Part shown: piece by piece, positions 25,441 through 39,900 of the stretch
Layout of the letters: every line of letters begins with the position of its first letter
How positions within the stretch are numbered: the first letter of the stretch is position 1
From: Liolophura sinensis
Taxonomy: Eukaryota; Mollusca; Polyplacophora; Chitonida; Chitonidae
Assembly: GCF_032854445.1 (NCBI RefSeq)
Contig: NC_088304.1
Location: 16,067,704 to 16,131,703, forward strand
DNA length: 64,000 nt
Reading direction: 5' to 3'
Made by a program: the position numbers and the translations under genes
Notes under the pieces: model-generated
Seen by the model: only the letters and a program-made list of their open reading frames with translations
Database searches by the model: none
What the model was told of the DNA's origin: nothing

Positions 25441-28400
25441 CAGGCAGTTTTAGGTAGTACATCCGGTGTCCCCCTCCTTTGAAAACCACCACTTTCGTAT
25501 TATTGAAAAAGTATCTCGTTAAACCTTAATCAAATAAATAATTTTGCTGTATTTCTCTTTAGACCCTTAAGGGAAGGGGGGCTGTTTGCTTGTACATGTA
25601 CGTCTTGCAAATGTCTGTCTTGTATATGTCTGTCTTGTATATGTATTAATATCAATACAGGTAAACATCTAATGAAGATGAAGGTGTTTCAAATAAAAAC
25701 TGTTGTTTTCACTGCACCACTTGATTTATTTTTTTTGATTGGTGTTTTACGACGTATGTATGAGCTGGACTCGAATTCACAGCCACTGAGGCCCCTTTTT
25801 ACCACAATAAGATTCATATGCGATACCAGGAGTATTTACTGATGAAGCTTTGGGTTTTATTTCTGTTTGATTACACCGATAGTACAGTTTCTGCCTGATC
25901 CCCCTCTGCTCAGTGTAACGCATACTCCACAATGCCACCATTAACACCTTCCATTACAACCGTAAGTCACTAAGAGGTCGAGTTGATTAAGCTACATAAT
26001 TTATACGGTGAGTTTATAAGTAGTATAGCTTGTAAGGAATAACATCTAAAATTCTTAACTTCCTACCCAGAGTATTCCACCCGGAAGTCCAACTGCATGA
26101 CAGCAAACGCAACAAGGTCTAATTACTTCTAGATATGTATATATACATGTATATGTACTTACCATCGTAACAGTAAATTACATGTAAAGATGACAGGAAA
26201 ATGCAAGTATCCCAATAATGCGGTCTCATTTCGCCGACCCGCTGTCTCTTCTGTTAGGAAAACTTCCAACCCTAGGCTGAGAACAAATACATGTCGAGTC
26301 TATTTTCGGGCTATGGATAATTGATGATGGCATGCACTGCGTCCCAGCTTAATTGCAGAAAACACACGTGCAGGGCACACCTACTGAGTCCTCATGGTCA
26401 TATGACTGAAACATTGTTAAGTGCGGCGTAAAACCCCAAGCATACATACCTAAGCCTACAAACACACGTACACACACACGTACACACATACGCACAGGGA
26501 TTACCTGGGCGAACAATGCTATGTTTACATGCTGGTTAGCCATAGATATGAGAGTTGGTAAACAAGTTGTTGTCAAGTTACGGCGGTCCAAACGTTGTGG
26601 CTTCAATCTGTAAACAAGGCTTCAATGAAGGCACATGTATAACTCAATATTCTGTTCCGTATTAGTCAGAATAGCTGTCATCATAAGATGTTTGGGGGAA
26701 ATGGAAAAGTAGTACGAATGACTCCACTCCGAATACCTACACACATGGGCTCAGACTTCTCTGATTGAACAGTAGGCCTTTGTTAAGTAAGTGGCGATCT
26801 TTCTTACACCTGACAAAAAGCTTTGCACACACGTTGTATGTACATCATTCTATTCAACGGAAGGCAAAGGGATCCCCTACGATCTGCAATAAGTTAAAAG
26901 GAAAACTATAGGCGAGGTTTTTTTTTTTTTGGTTGTTGCATCTGTATATTTATTTCAATTACTCACACTTTTCATTGTATATATGTTTGTCGGTTTCAAG
27001 TATGGTCTAGTCAGCCGATCTCTCATCTGCCACAGCGAGCGTGACACTTGCACAAGTATTCTATCATGTTAGCCAGTGTGGGATGAATTCTGTGTAAACA
27101 AAATTTGAGAAATCTTATGCACGTTTATTATGTGAATTTCAAGAATATTCGACTTATACTATTTTTAAAAAAAGCAGGAAGCAACAGTCGGCCAGTGCAG
27201 TGAAGTGAAGTTCAATTGTTCGATTTTGCTTTGGTTTCAAAACGAAGATGATATCAGTAGTGATGTCGCTAACAAAGCAGTAAACACTAAAAACAAGTGT
27301 TTCGATTATAAACACATTTCTGTTTGTTTTCTATGTTTAGTACTTGAGATATGTGCCTATTATAGTAAACGTGTAAAATCTTAACGTAGTAGTGTGGTGG
27401 ATACTTTCAGCAAACACAAATAATCCAGTAAAAATGTCTTTGTGTTAAAAAAGAAAAACATACTGTGACATAGTCATTTGGGGTTTTTTGTTTATACTCG
27501 TTATCCATATAACGGATATCCCCTGTCCTTGATTGCTCCCGGTACAGGTTAGCTATGACGCGTTTGGGATACGTCATGTTATGGTGCTGTTTGTGTGACG
27601 TCACTCCTCGCCACTCTATCGTCTGCAGCTATTCTGAAAGGAGTGATTTATATTATTTTACTGCCGAGTTCTAAGCGATATCTCGCAATATAGTAGAAAC
27701 CATATTGTTTACACGATTCGTCCATATAATAATGAGCTTTAGTCAGTGTTCGTTAGCGTTTATATATATTCCTAATAAGCTGCATTTGTGGGTTATTTAT
27801 AACAGTTAAGGTGACAACGTTTGGCTTGTGCTAGGTAAAGTTGGCTGCCACCGAATAACATGGCTACAGCTAGCGGAAAGTTCAAACCGGTGCGCATATG
27901 TGTGTATGGGTGATCATCACATGTTCAGTGTCATTTACCTATTTCTGCATCGTAACGTTATGTTATTCTGTAGACTTTTCTATTGCTTTCAGCGAGATAA
28001 ATGGCTCGTTCTATGTTGAATTTTGTTATGGCTTGGTATTACCACTATTGCACATGTAATTTTCAATGCAGCTATGTGACGATATGTTTCACTGAATTGT
28101 TGTACAATTGTACCAGACTTCGATATATCTGTTAATTCAGCTGTCGTGATTCATATCAAAATTGCCCGATTAGGATTTCTAGTCTCTATTACTATTTACT
28201 GGTTACATTGCTTTACACAATTAATGTTTGTGAATTTAGGTAGACACAGATGTCTTGACTGTGTGATGAACCGGTATTCTGGGCTGGATACACCGTGTAT
28301 CTCCTGGTGTGTTCCTGGTCAACAGGGGTAATTAAGTTTATCATGCTTTGTCTGATAATTTCTTTATCATATCTTTTGCAACAATATTGTTATACTTTAA

Positions 28401-28640
28401 TGTGTTCGGCTTTGTAGTTTGCGTTTAGAAAATATATTGGTGCGCACACTTTGCAAAGTGTTTACTGTGTATACGAGACTATGTATACTAGTAACTACTC
28501 CACTGCTAACTAGTTGTCGCCTCGACAACTCTAGGAAATTTTAAAGTTTCTTCTAACAATAAACAATACAATACTTTCAGTGTTGTTACAAGTGAGTCTT
28601 TGACAGCATTTGCATTAAAAGAAGTTGAGCCTCACTTACA
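25441..28640. other. No supported gene; SINE scraps
   Basis: A SINE remnant with an internal deletion lies at ~25722-25796 (tail joined straight to head). A fragment of another repeat tail (AAGTGCGGCGTAAAACCCCAAGCATAC) is at ~26415-26450. At 27860 an ATGGCTACAGCTAGCGG in good start context could be a first exon but has no convincing donor. Nothing else recognised. Confidence 0.4.
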
Positions 28641-28655
28641 TTTGCCAAAACGTAC

Positions 28656-30442
28656 TTATTTATAAGCACAAGCTTCTTGGTTCAAGACAGATCTAGGCTC
28701 ATGATGTACATTGGAATGAGCCCCAGCATTAAAACGTGTTGTTTGAAGAGGGATTTCGCTCTCCATGGTTGGCCCAGATGGTGTAGACCCAGCAGCACAC
28801 TCCCCTGCTGCAAGGGATCCAGGCCGACTTAGCTCCCTAGCTCTGAATGAAGCAGGACAACCTTCATCAACGGGCGTGATGCTATCCAGACTTGGTTGTT
28901 CAACTGGATGCAAGGTTATATCAGGCTTTTCAGGTAGAACATACAGGCTCAAATCATCATCACTCTCGCCTTCAACTGAATCTTGCTTCTCTGGCTTCAA
29001 TTCATATGAGTCCTGGAAAGGACTGGAGATAGATGAAGGGGTGTCGTGACACTAAAAGTCTGGCATCCAGAATGTCCTGTCTGCTCACCGTCTTTGTGGA
29101 TCCATCTCCAACTAATGGACGAACCATGTACACATGCAACTGTGGATCTGGACGACCAACAATCTTTTAGGGCATGCCATTCCACACATCCTGAACTTAT
29201 GACGATCTCGGTGTCCCCTATTCCGAAGGAATACCCTGGTTCCAACAGGCAGGTCGGTATTCGAAACCTTGCGGTCGTGAAACATTTTCCTATGAAGTGC
29301 TTCTTTCTCTGTTCGCGTTGCAGCAAGGTTAAAGGACTCCATCAGTTTAGAACAGTGTTCATTTACCCACTCCTCTATGCTGTTGTATGACTCGTCTTCG
29401 TTCGATCCCAACAACACTGTCTATCGGTAGTTTCGGCTCTCGGCCGAAGAAAAGGTAAAAAAAGGTTGACGAATGCGGAGTGCTGTTATAGGTGTACACC
29501 ACTTCTGGTAGATACTTTGGCCACAGACGTTTCTTTGCAGGCGGTAGGGATCGCAACAAATCGTGCATGGTACGATTGAATCTTTCACACTGCCCGTTTC
29601 CTTGCGGATGATATGGCGTAGTCCTGCTTTTTTGTGACGTCATAAACTCTACACAGCTCTCGCACAACCTCACTTTCGAAGTTTCTCCCATGGTCACTGT
29701 GAATCTTTAATGGTACGCCGAACCGAACAAACCAGTCCTTCACCAGTACTTCGGAAACTGTTTTGGCTTTTTGGTCACGAGTGGGAACCGCTTGTGTGAA
29801 CTTGGTAAAAGCGTCAGTCATTACCAAGACGTTCTCAACACCATAGGACTTCTCAAGGACAATGAAGTTCATTGCTAAGACTTTTAAGGGCCTTTTCGCA
29901 AGGAGTGACCTCATTGTAGACCTTACAGTCTTACCAGGTTTAGATAGAATGCGTCTTTCACATGCACCAACATGGACAGCGACATCTCTGGCCATTCCAA
30001 CCCAGTAGCACCTTGTGTGCAGCAGTCCGAGAACTCGCTCCGTCCCTTGATGACCTGACTCGTCATGCACCTCTACCAGTACTCGCTTCTTTAAAGACTG
30101 TGGTAGGATCAGCAATTCATATGTTCGGCCGTAAATCATCACTTTACGATAGAGGACACCATCTTTCTCCAAGACTCTGCTCCCTGAACATAACAGTTTT
30201 CGAACTTCCTTCGGCACCCTTTTCAGTTCAACTGGCGTGGGGGAGTATTTACTATTCCAGTAGTAGTGCAAACGACTAATAGCCGAATCACATGGCTGTA
30301 GCCTCTTGAGTTCGCTCTGTGGAATGGATGGAAGTGAAGATATGGCAGGAGGGGATACATTGCGGACCTGGAATTCCTCACACGACGTCTCTTCTATGGT
30401 GTTTTTAAGCCAAGACCATAGACTGCTGTGAAAAGCAGTCAT
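28656..30442 (-). pseudogene. Ty3/gypsy pol: integrase region, broken
   Basis: Seen on the minus strand: the longest open piece (29585-30442) has an H2C2-like segment (VHDESGHQG … HVGACERR, one Cys missing) and the integrase core. The first catalytic Asp position reads LAMNFIVLE (Asn instead of Asp); the second is [10 protein letters not shown] frameshift moves the third-residue region ([11 protein letters not shown]) to 29359-29697. The pieces 29112-29417 and 28656-29000 are the C-terminal tail. The integrase is inactive by frameshift and by the missing Asp. Confidence 0.9.
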
Positions 30443-31037
30443 CGTGAGAATTTACTAGTACCTCTTCAATCCGCACTTCTTCACTGTGTTCACGCTTCCT
30501 AGATTCAGTGGCTCCCAACTTTGCTGTGGTGTTGATGTAACCAAGTGGATTATTGTCTGTGAAGACTATGAAATCTGTACCAAGCAACATGTCCCTGAAC
30601 TTTTCTGTGATCGCTATTTTTAAGGTAAGTAATTCGAGTTTCCGGCTGCTGTAGTTTTCAATTACTTTCTCATTGGGCCTAAGACTCCTGCTCGCATACG
30701 CTATTACAACATCTCTGTCATCTTATCTCTATGAAAGTACGGCACCTAGACCTTGCAAGCTGGCGTCTATGAATGGTTTTCCAAAGTTCGGGTGCCCAAG
30801 AATAGGTGCCATGCAGAGTTTTCCGTTCAATTCCTCAAACGGCGTTGTACACTCACTGGTCCATCGAAGATGGAAAGGTCTATCTAATGGCTTCTGGCTT
30901 ACTCGGTTTCCCTTCCGCTTCTTGGGTTGACTTCCAGACAGAAGAGCGTGCAAAGGCCCCGCAATCTTGGCATAGCTAGGTATGAAACGCCGATAATAGC
31001 CTGATAACCCGTAAGCTCTTGTCTCTACTGGCCCCAA
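30405..31037 (-). pseudogene. Ty3/gypsy RT C-terminus and RNase H, broken
   Basis: Seen on the minus strand: 30729-31037 carries the RT thumb/connection signature (LSGYYRRFIPSYAKIAGPL) and the RNase H start (FIDASLQGLGAVLS). 30405-30590 carries FIVFTDNNPLGYI. The RT palm with the YxDD box is absent, so most of RT and all of protease are deleted upstream of ~31037. Confidence 0.9.
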
Positions 31038-31746
31038 TCATTCCTGTGCTCTGTCTCTAATGTCGAAGAATCCCATTTCTTTCCACTCCACATTCAGTCT
31101 ACGGATCTCTCGTTGCAGGACTTTGCCATGGACTGCCTGTGTCAGACAGCTCTTAAAGGTACAGTCTCTATTCTTTCCAAAGGATGGATTAAGGCTACCA
31201 ATCCGGTCGTACAGTTTTACAAAATTTAAAGAGCAATCCAGCAAACTTTCGTTTTTTTCCTGTTTGTAGAACATTTTCTCCAGTTGACCAAGTGTATTGC
31301 CATCTCCAAATACGTAATGTCTCCAGTATATTATGAGGACTTCCATTTGCATCGAGGCCTCGCCCTAGTATCTCCTGACGAGTTTACCTGCCAGGTGATC
31401 GATGACGAAAGTAGCTGCACCTTCAGAAGCTAGTCTTTGGCTGGCCTGATGACCGCGCACATCTGCAACCCACTCCATCTGTGGTAGTTTCACATGCTGA
31501 TCCGGGTTTATCTCGAAATTGATCCAGCTTTCTCGCAGATGGATACTGAACCAGTCTCTCGCGCTCAAGTCCATAACCATGAGAATGAAAAAACCCTTGG
31601 CGATTAGTCTCCCTGCTGTCAACACCTGTACCACCAAGCATAGAGTTGGCATAGGAACCTTGGCGTTCAGCTTCCTGGCGCTTTAATTTCTCTTCTTCAA
31701 GCTGTACCTGGAGCTCTTTAAGCTTAGCCTCCATTTCAGAGGCCAT
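31038..31746 (-). pseudogene. Ty3/gypsy gag, broken
   Basis: Seen on the minus strand: it opens MASEMEAKLKELQ, a coiled-coil Lys/Glu-rich start, at 31746. It continues through frame changes to a capsid-like piece (EVLIIYWRHYVFGDGNTLGQL). It ends at ~31038, directly abutting RT sequence, so an internal deletion removed the nucleocapsid-to-RT interval. Confidence 0.8.
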
Positions 31747-32178
31747 GATATAATAAAGCGTTCATAAATTTATCAACAATAATCAATAGTGAGCATACCA
31801 CTTTACAACACATAATGTGAGATCGATACACAACAGCCTTACAACAAGATCACTATATAATACCAATGATCTTAGTACGTCGAGCAGTTAGAAAGTCTGA
31901 GACATACATATAAAACCTGGCCATACATTATGTACATAACACTGATCAATTGCATACAAAAATCAAACTATTAGGAAAAGGATAACTTCCTGCTTGTTTC
32001 CATAGCAACAGTGACAGTCCACACTTGTCTTACGAACGTAAGTCTCGGTCAAAACATCCACTAGCGGCCCTTCAGCAGACTATGAACAGTGTCCCTGAGT
32101 AGCACTGATCGTGGTTCAGAAGTCGCTACACCTCTTCAACAGGGGCTGTGTTACGGGACCCCACACGTACTACCAAAA

Positions 32179-32521
32179 TGTGGCGCGGGAAATGAATGAA
32201 ACATGAACATAAACACAGAATATGACATAAGTAATAAAGATATGTTCATTTCAAACATATGCAATAAACAGTTCGTGTATATACAATAATGACTATGAAC
32301 AATCGCTCTGGGCTAAAGATACTTAAATATGCATTATTCTCTAATCTACACTAATTTTTTATTGCATATGTTTGAAATGAACATATCTTTGTAACATTAC
32401 TTAGGTCACATTCTGTGTTTATGTTCATGGGGTTATTCACGGCACTAGTGAATAAAATTATACACGTGAAGACCTCGCCACCACAAGTTGTGTGTGTGTT
32501 TCATTTATTTCCCACGTCACA
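32179..32521 (-). repeat. 5' LTR of the gypsy element, itself a fold-back
   Basis: Seen on the minus strand: it begins TGTGACGTGGGAAAT and ends CCCGCGCCACA. The element interior follows with TTTTGGTAGTACGTGTGGGG, a plausible primer-binding region. Inside the LTR, ~32200-32268 and ~32360-32429 are ~70-base inverted repeats (TTTGAAATGAACATATCTTT core). The terminal ~24 bases are also inverted repeats of each other. No 3' LTR was found below 28.65 kb. Confidence 0.6.
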
Positions 32522-32555
32522 ATATACATGTAAATTGACTCTGCTGGAGCATTAC

Positions 32556-33925
32556 AGATGTTTCTGTCTGAGTGATACTGATGTCATTGTCTGAGTGATA
32601 CTGATGTCTCTGTCTGAGTGATACTGATGTCTCTGTCTGAGTGATACTGGTGTCTCTGTCCGAGTGATACTGATGTCTCTGTCTGAGTGATACTGATGTC
32701 TCTGTCTGAGCGATACTTATGTCTCTGTCTGAGTGATACTGGTGTCTCTGTCCGAGTGATACTGATGTTTCTTTCTGAGAGATACTTATGTCTCTGTCTG
32801 AGCGATACTGATGTCTCTGTCTGAGAGATAATGATGTCTCTGTCTGAGTGATACTAATGTCTCTGAGCGATACTGATGTCTCTGTCTGAGTGATACTAAT
32901 ATCTCTGTCTTAGGGATACTGATGTCTCTGTCTGAGTGATACTAATATCTCTGTCTGAGTGATACTGATGTCTCTGTCTGAGTGATACTAATATCTCTGT
33001 CTTAGGGATACTGATGTCTCTGTCTAGATAACACTAATGTCTCTGTCTGGGCACTGGTGTCTCTCTCTAAGTGATAGTGATGTCTCTCTCTCTGAGTGAT
33101 ACTGATGTATCTGTCTCAGTGGCACTGATGTATTTATCTCAGTGGCACTGATGTCTACCTGAGTAATACTGATGTGTCTGCCTGAGTAGTACTGGTGTCT
33201 CTGTCTGAGTGATACTGATGTCTTTGTCTGAGCGATACTGATGTCTCTGTCTGAGTGACACTGATGTCTCTGTCTGAGTGATACTGATGTCTCGGTCCGA
33301 GTAGTACTAATGTCTCTGTTTGAGGGACACTGATGTTTCTGTTTCAGTGACACTGGTATCTCTGTAAGGGTTACACTGATGTCTCTGTCTGAGAGATACT
33401 GATGTCTCTGTCGGCGTAGCACTGATGTGTCTCTCTGAGTGACACTGATGTCTCTGTCTGAGTGATACTGATATCTCTCTCTAAGTGATACTGATGTCTC
33501 TCTCTAAGTGATACTGATGTCTGTCTGAGTGGCACTGATGTCTCTGTCTGAGTGGCACTGATATATGTGTCTGAGTGGCACTGTTGTCTCTGTCTGAGTG
33601 ATACTGATGGCTCTGACCGAGTAGTACTGATGTCTCTGTCTGTGTGGTACTCATGTCTCTGTCTGAGCAATACTAATGTCTCTGTCTGAACGATACTGAT
33701 GTCTATGTCTGAGCGATACTGATATCTCTGTCTGAGTGATACTGTTGTCTCTGTCTGAGTGATACTGGTGTCTCTGTCTGAGAGACACTGATGTCTCTGT
33801 CTGAGTGATACTGATGTCTCTGTCTGAGTGATACTGATGTCTCTGTCTGAGTGATACTGATGTCTCTGAGCGATACTGATTTCTCTGTCTGAGTGATACT
33901 TATATCTCTCTCTAAGTGATAGTGT
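32556..33925. repeat. 23-bp satellite
   Basis: About 59 units of GATGTCTCTGTCTGAGTGATACT with point variants, immediately beside the LTR. Confidence 0.95.
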
Positions 33926-33929
33926 CGTG

Positions 33930-36900
33930 TTTTACGGTGTGAGAAACTTCATTAGTAACTTGTCAAGCCTGTTTGTGTAGCCCGGGGATACTTGGGTTTC
34001 CTCACTCATAAAACTGACAACCTTAGTATAAGTAAAAAAAATGACATCCAACAACAGTTAAATAGATAAATGTACTGAACCGTATTTGACTAGCAGAGAA
34101 CAAACAGAATCAACATACTGGTATAGTATGGCATTTCCGAGCTATAATAAACCTTATTTGATAGTTATCTTGTAGTACAGGTGGAAAAAAACTGATCGAG
34201 ACGAGAATAAATCTTGAGGATATCAATGGCCTGTCCCGAGAATGTAACAGACATGACACACTGAAGAATCCTAAAGCTTTTTGCCCTTTCCATTGCTTTT
34301 ATGACGATCAGGTCAATGCCCGTTGGGGTTGTCAGGTCAGATATGAATAACCTCTTTCCTATCATGATGCCATCCCCAGACTGACACAAATCTGATATGC
34401 CCCATGTTTAGTTAAGTGTTTATCATCGACGCTTCTGGCACTTCTAAACGTCTAAAACAAAACCTTTCAGGTAATGCGATTTTTAATGAGAATGATTTGC
34501 CATTTGACTGAGGTGTCAGAGTGTTCAGTATGATACAGTATAGACTATAATCACCCCTGTTGGGATATATATGCTTAAGTGGCATAGTTTCTGAAACAGT
34601 TAGTTTTGAAGGCCATGGAACTAGTTTGGATAACTTAACACAAAGATATGAGGTCCATTGACTGGTAACATTGCAACATGTACATTTGAAATGTGGAATC
34701 TCCCAGCTAAATCCTTTAATAACAGACCACGCCTGAAGCGCATCAACACTTAAAAATTCATTTATTAATCATGAAACACCACTGCCCTACAGACATGGAA
34801 ATATTCTAATTTAAAGATATCAGACTGCTGATAAGCAAAATATGAAAGAGTAAAGTTCAGTGGATAACTGTAAACGATAGCGGAGGCTGACTAAGTTTGA
34901 TTACATATGGAGTTTTACACATATGGCCCACACAATGCTTTAATATGAATAATAGTTTTAATGTTATTGCACCTTATACGCAACAATACATATTACATGG
35001 TTTAGATATCAGTTAGCCCCAGGTGGCTACTTCAACCCTTCTCTTTATCTTGAGCTGGCGACGTTTTATGGCCACTGGGGTAACCAGTGATAAACCATAC
35101 ACCGATCCATGCCATGTCCGAAAAGTCGTTTCTAACCAATGGCTGTGGTCCAAAACAGGTGTCAACTCTGTCTCTTGCCTCTCAGCTCGCCCGCACACGC
35201 AGTATCTCACATATATTGTCAAGGTATATGTTAGACAAGCTAAAATTTACTATGGCAAATCTATACAGATTATATACAGTATTCTACCAATGAAAGCTCA
35301 ACGCTATTTACTTCAGGTAACAGCATTTCGTACAATTACATTGAGGAAAGAAGGCACATAGTTATCAGTTTAGCTTCGTAATAAATGCCTATTAAACACA
35401 CTGTCATATATTCACGGTATAATTCGTAAGGTAAAACGTCAAACACCAACATCAAACGGAAAAGGATATTATTATACGCATTTAACGGCATACAGTAGGC
35501 TGATTGTTAGCAATGAATATTTTAGCTTGGCCTATTTCATCGGCTACAATACAGCTTCAACCGCATAGCGGTGAAGCCTTTGCGTCCTTTCGCAGACGGT
35601 CTGTCACTGTCAGCAGGTTGGCAATCGACCTGAGCTGCCGAGGAACGACTTCCCATGTAGTTCCAAGGTGTCCTTTTGATTGGTTACCTGAACTTTCACT
35701 GACAGACTATTGAATTGCAATGAAGATCACTGCATTTTGTGTACCTAATTATGCTCAAGCCATAGTGCATGGTGTTGCGAGGGGCGAGGTAAATTGACAA
35801 GAGGCCGTATTTCATCGGTTATACCCTCACTGGTCACGTTTACTGTCCTTGCTGTACGTGTTTAGTTATATTATCCAATGAAAAAATAGAAATTATGCGT
35901 TCGGGACTACTTTTATGGTGAATGTTAAAAGAAATGCCAGGCTGGAGCTCACTTATTCTCCCTTGGCAGCGTTTTCTTGGTACCATACGGTCAAGTTTTT
36001 TGGGCGACAGGACTGGCATAAATTTTATCTTTATAAAAATATAAAACTTAGCAATTGTTCTTTACAGGAAATTAAGCGCTTGATAATGTAGGCTTAATGC
36101 ATTGTACTCATAAAAACAAGCTCAGTTGTCAACAACTTTTATGTATATTATTGTCTTTCTTTTGTCTCACTTTCTTTGACAGTGGTGCAGGGGGAGGAAG
36201 TAAAATCGTGGAAGAAATTTAATACTTTACAAAATGCCTAGAAAATATTGTAATATAGCTGTTGTGTTTCTCATTATAAATACTTCAAATAATGTTATCT
36301 AAAATTATGTAGCAAGTTGAAAACAGTCACTACGCGATATCATTTTAAAATGTTGGCCCTGACTTTTTGTATCATTTCAGCAATGTTCCAGAGTGTGTAC
36401 AAAATGGAATTTGGATTCAGACAATTCAAACGATGGAGAGAACATGATTTTTTACGCACAAGTTCTTGGGTAAATACAAAAGACCCGCAAAAAATGACGT
36501 CAGAAGGAAATCACTTGGCTACTGTAGAGGGCTAAGTGATTGTCGCTAATCACAATTCCGGTCTGATGACATTTAAAGCCTATCGGTATTTATCGCTGGA
36601 ATTTAGATATACGATGTTGACAAAGTGACAAAGTGTCTTAAGTGTCTAATATCTCAACTACATACAAGTCCTATTCTACATCAGTACCATCTAATAGCTG
36701 TGCGTGTTGTATTCACCATGTGGTCGTTGTATTACCCATATTACCCATGGAAGCAAACATTCGTATACCAGCAGTCAACCAAGATGGACGTCCCGGATCC
36801 ATAATCGCAAGGTCAAATCCCAAAACGACCTTTAACACAAACTAAGAAAGTATATAAAGTATGAAAATGCGACTGACTCATACAAAGAGAAGCAGGTAAC

Positions 36901-39900
36901 AGTTTTCATTGAAGTAGGAAACACGCTGGGCTTCAGATGGCGGGAATATTCCTCAGAATGCGAGACAGTACACACACCCTTCTGATAGGGCTTTTCATCT
37001 TTACACATTTTGATAATAGTTTTAAAAAGAATTATAAATATATTCTCATCTCAAGAACAAGATATATGTTTCGTGCTCTAATACTTTGATCAAACTACTT
37101 TTATAAAATATAAATATTCTTTTTAAACCAAGATTCATTCGTTTTTTAAGAAACCAGAAATACATGTATTCTATTTTGAACCGATTTCTTTTAAATTGAA
37201 AGCATTTACAACAGGAGCACCCAGGACTCTTGAAACACTGGTTGACTAAACTTTACCTTGACATTACATGCAAAAATGACAAACACAACGCAAAGTATAG
37301 TCCGACATGTCATTAACTGATACAGAAGGCATGTGACATTTAATGCCTTAACACCCACTCAGGCCTGATGTTACAGGGCATAATTAATATAGGATATGAA
37401 CTTTACAAAAACACGGCCTGGCAACACCTCGGTTAGGGTCGCTACAAAAATAGACCTGCAGCAAGGTTGGAAACCGTTTTTACAATATTTGCCCAGACAG
37501 TTGTATTTTAATTGCTGTTGTCAGATGTTTGTGAACAAGGAACTATTTTAAATGAACATGATTGGACAATTGAGAATGATATGCCGTGGGTTAAAGCTGT
37601 TATATCCAGTTCAGTATCCCAATTATACGAATGTTATAATTGAATGCCTACGGCTCCTCTATGTATTGGTAATAAGTATTTATGAAAGCAGTGATGCGTA
37701 GATCGGCAACGGCCCCAGGTAAAAGGAGATAAATAAAACATTATGTCAAAACACCATATAAACACTGACTGGATGTTTATTACCAAACGCGTTTCAGTCC
37801 TACCTTTGAGCAAAACTTGAGAACAATCTATAATTTCCAGAATGAGTTAAGACCAGTTACAGGAGACTTTTAGCGGAAAGGTCATGACCCCTGTATATAT
37901 TAGGCTAATGTACCAAAACATTTACAGAATTAAAATCTAAAATGCTTTATTTTCATGGAAAAAAATTACAAAATATTCAAATAAGTATGCTTTATTGAAA
38001 CTGGCCAAATGTTTAGTTGTCACGATATGGCTTTGGATCAATGCATGTACGTCATATTTTGACCTCAATAACACTAACAAGAAAAACATCCCTCAGGTGC
38101 TGCAGCACTTTTCACTTTTTAAGTCATTTAACTGTTTATATAAATGTTGTTTTAGAGTCGTAAATTATACATCCATCTTGTTCACGGAACAGCCGGAGGC
38201 TTCATTTGGATGAACAAAAAGGGAAAAAATCGCAACTGACCAGGACAAACTTGTGCGGTTCAAGACCAGGTAAGTGCTAACGTATAGTGGCAACATTGTG
38301 TCAGGAACATGGCTAGACAAACTCTCAAATATTGCTGTGTTGTTTAGAAATGTTTTCATTTCAAGAAAATCTTCTTTGTCTGAAACCAATTTGTTTACAG
38401 TATTGGAACGTAAAGAAAATAATCACACAACAAACGTCATCCAACAGTATTGGTGGTTATACATGACCAAATAATAGCTTTAACGTACTCACCTCAGCGA
38501 GGGATTATTGACAAATCATGTTTCACATATCGTATTGTATAATTGATGTCACAAATTCCTGATCATGATACCATCTAAAACCATGAACCATTTATTGTCG
38601 ACTCAACAAAAATGATATCAACTGTATATTTCAGATTTAAGACTCATTTCAAGCTGCTTATAAGGCCTTCCAGGAGACGTTTTCAACATACCAATAGACA
38701 TAATAGGGTGAGTGTCCACAGGCTAAATTGTTTGTAACTTAGAGTACAATTATTTTTCAGATGTAAAACTTGTGCTTTTCGACTATTGCTCCATTTCTAA
38801 TGGCTCTAAAACTATGTCACAGTCGAATTTTTGTACCAATAAATGGGATTATTCTTTCAAATTTTTTCCCCAATCATCAGCAAACCGTAGTGAGACACGA
38901 GTGTTACAGTTATGCCCTTACAGCCCTCGATTGTCAAGTAACACGTGTATAGTGTTTTTTCTGATATCAAGGTGTTAAGATCAGGAAAGAACTACAAACA
39001 TTACCTATCCTACGGGGAAGTTTTATAAATACAGGTTATAACAAAATTTTCTTTAAGCTTAGATTTCAGAATTGTTGGAAATTATGGCGGCAGTCAAGAT
39101 ATTTAGGGGGGGGGGGGGGACTTGGAATCCAAGATAAAAGCCTCCATGGACTAAAACTCTACCGGACAAAAAAACTAGCGAACAAAAGCTCCTTGCTAAT
39201 TAACGGACAAAACATATCCGATAGTCTAACAAAATATGATATTAAAATTTGTTGAAGGGAATTCATATAGTTTGACTTCGTTTGCCATTTAAAATCATGT
39301 AAAAAAACCTATCCCGGTTGGCCACTCGGGCTCAACACCTTTCTTCTCATAAACGCTGTAGACATACGTTTTCAAAACAATATGGAAAAAACTGACTTTA
39401 TCTGATGTCATATTAATACTATTGTGGAATGATTGTCAAATAACAAATACAGCAAGAATAAAACATCATAATCTTTTTTCATAAATTTCTGTATAATTTT
39501 TTTAATCCATTTTATAAGTACAACAAAGATGTACATGATCTAATACGAATTATTCTGAATCATAAAATTCCACATTGTACGCATAAAATTTATTGCTTAG
39601 CAAGTTTTGTCGGCAAAAGCTGAAGCAAAAATTCATAAGTAATGAAAGACCTCAAGAACTAGGTGTGAAATTTGCCAAACCCATCTGTGAAATATCAATT
39701 TGATAACTGCATTTGTTGCCACCTACCGATTTGCCTATTGCTGAGCCATGCCCAACCCTTTGGAAGATAATTAATCATCGTTAATTGGCATCGTTAATGA
39801 AGGAATTCGTTTGAGCGAATTCAGACGCGCTCTGTTAATTGCCAACATGTACTAAAATCTGGAAGATCACTTCAATGAGAAGGTTTTGTTTTCTAAAGCA

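Noticed and set aside
29046-29390. Plus-strand open frame of 114 codons
   Set aside because: Antisense shadow of the gypsy pol tail; the minus strand carries the recognisable integrase motifs.
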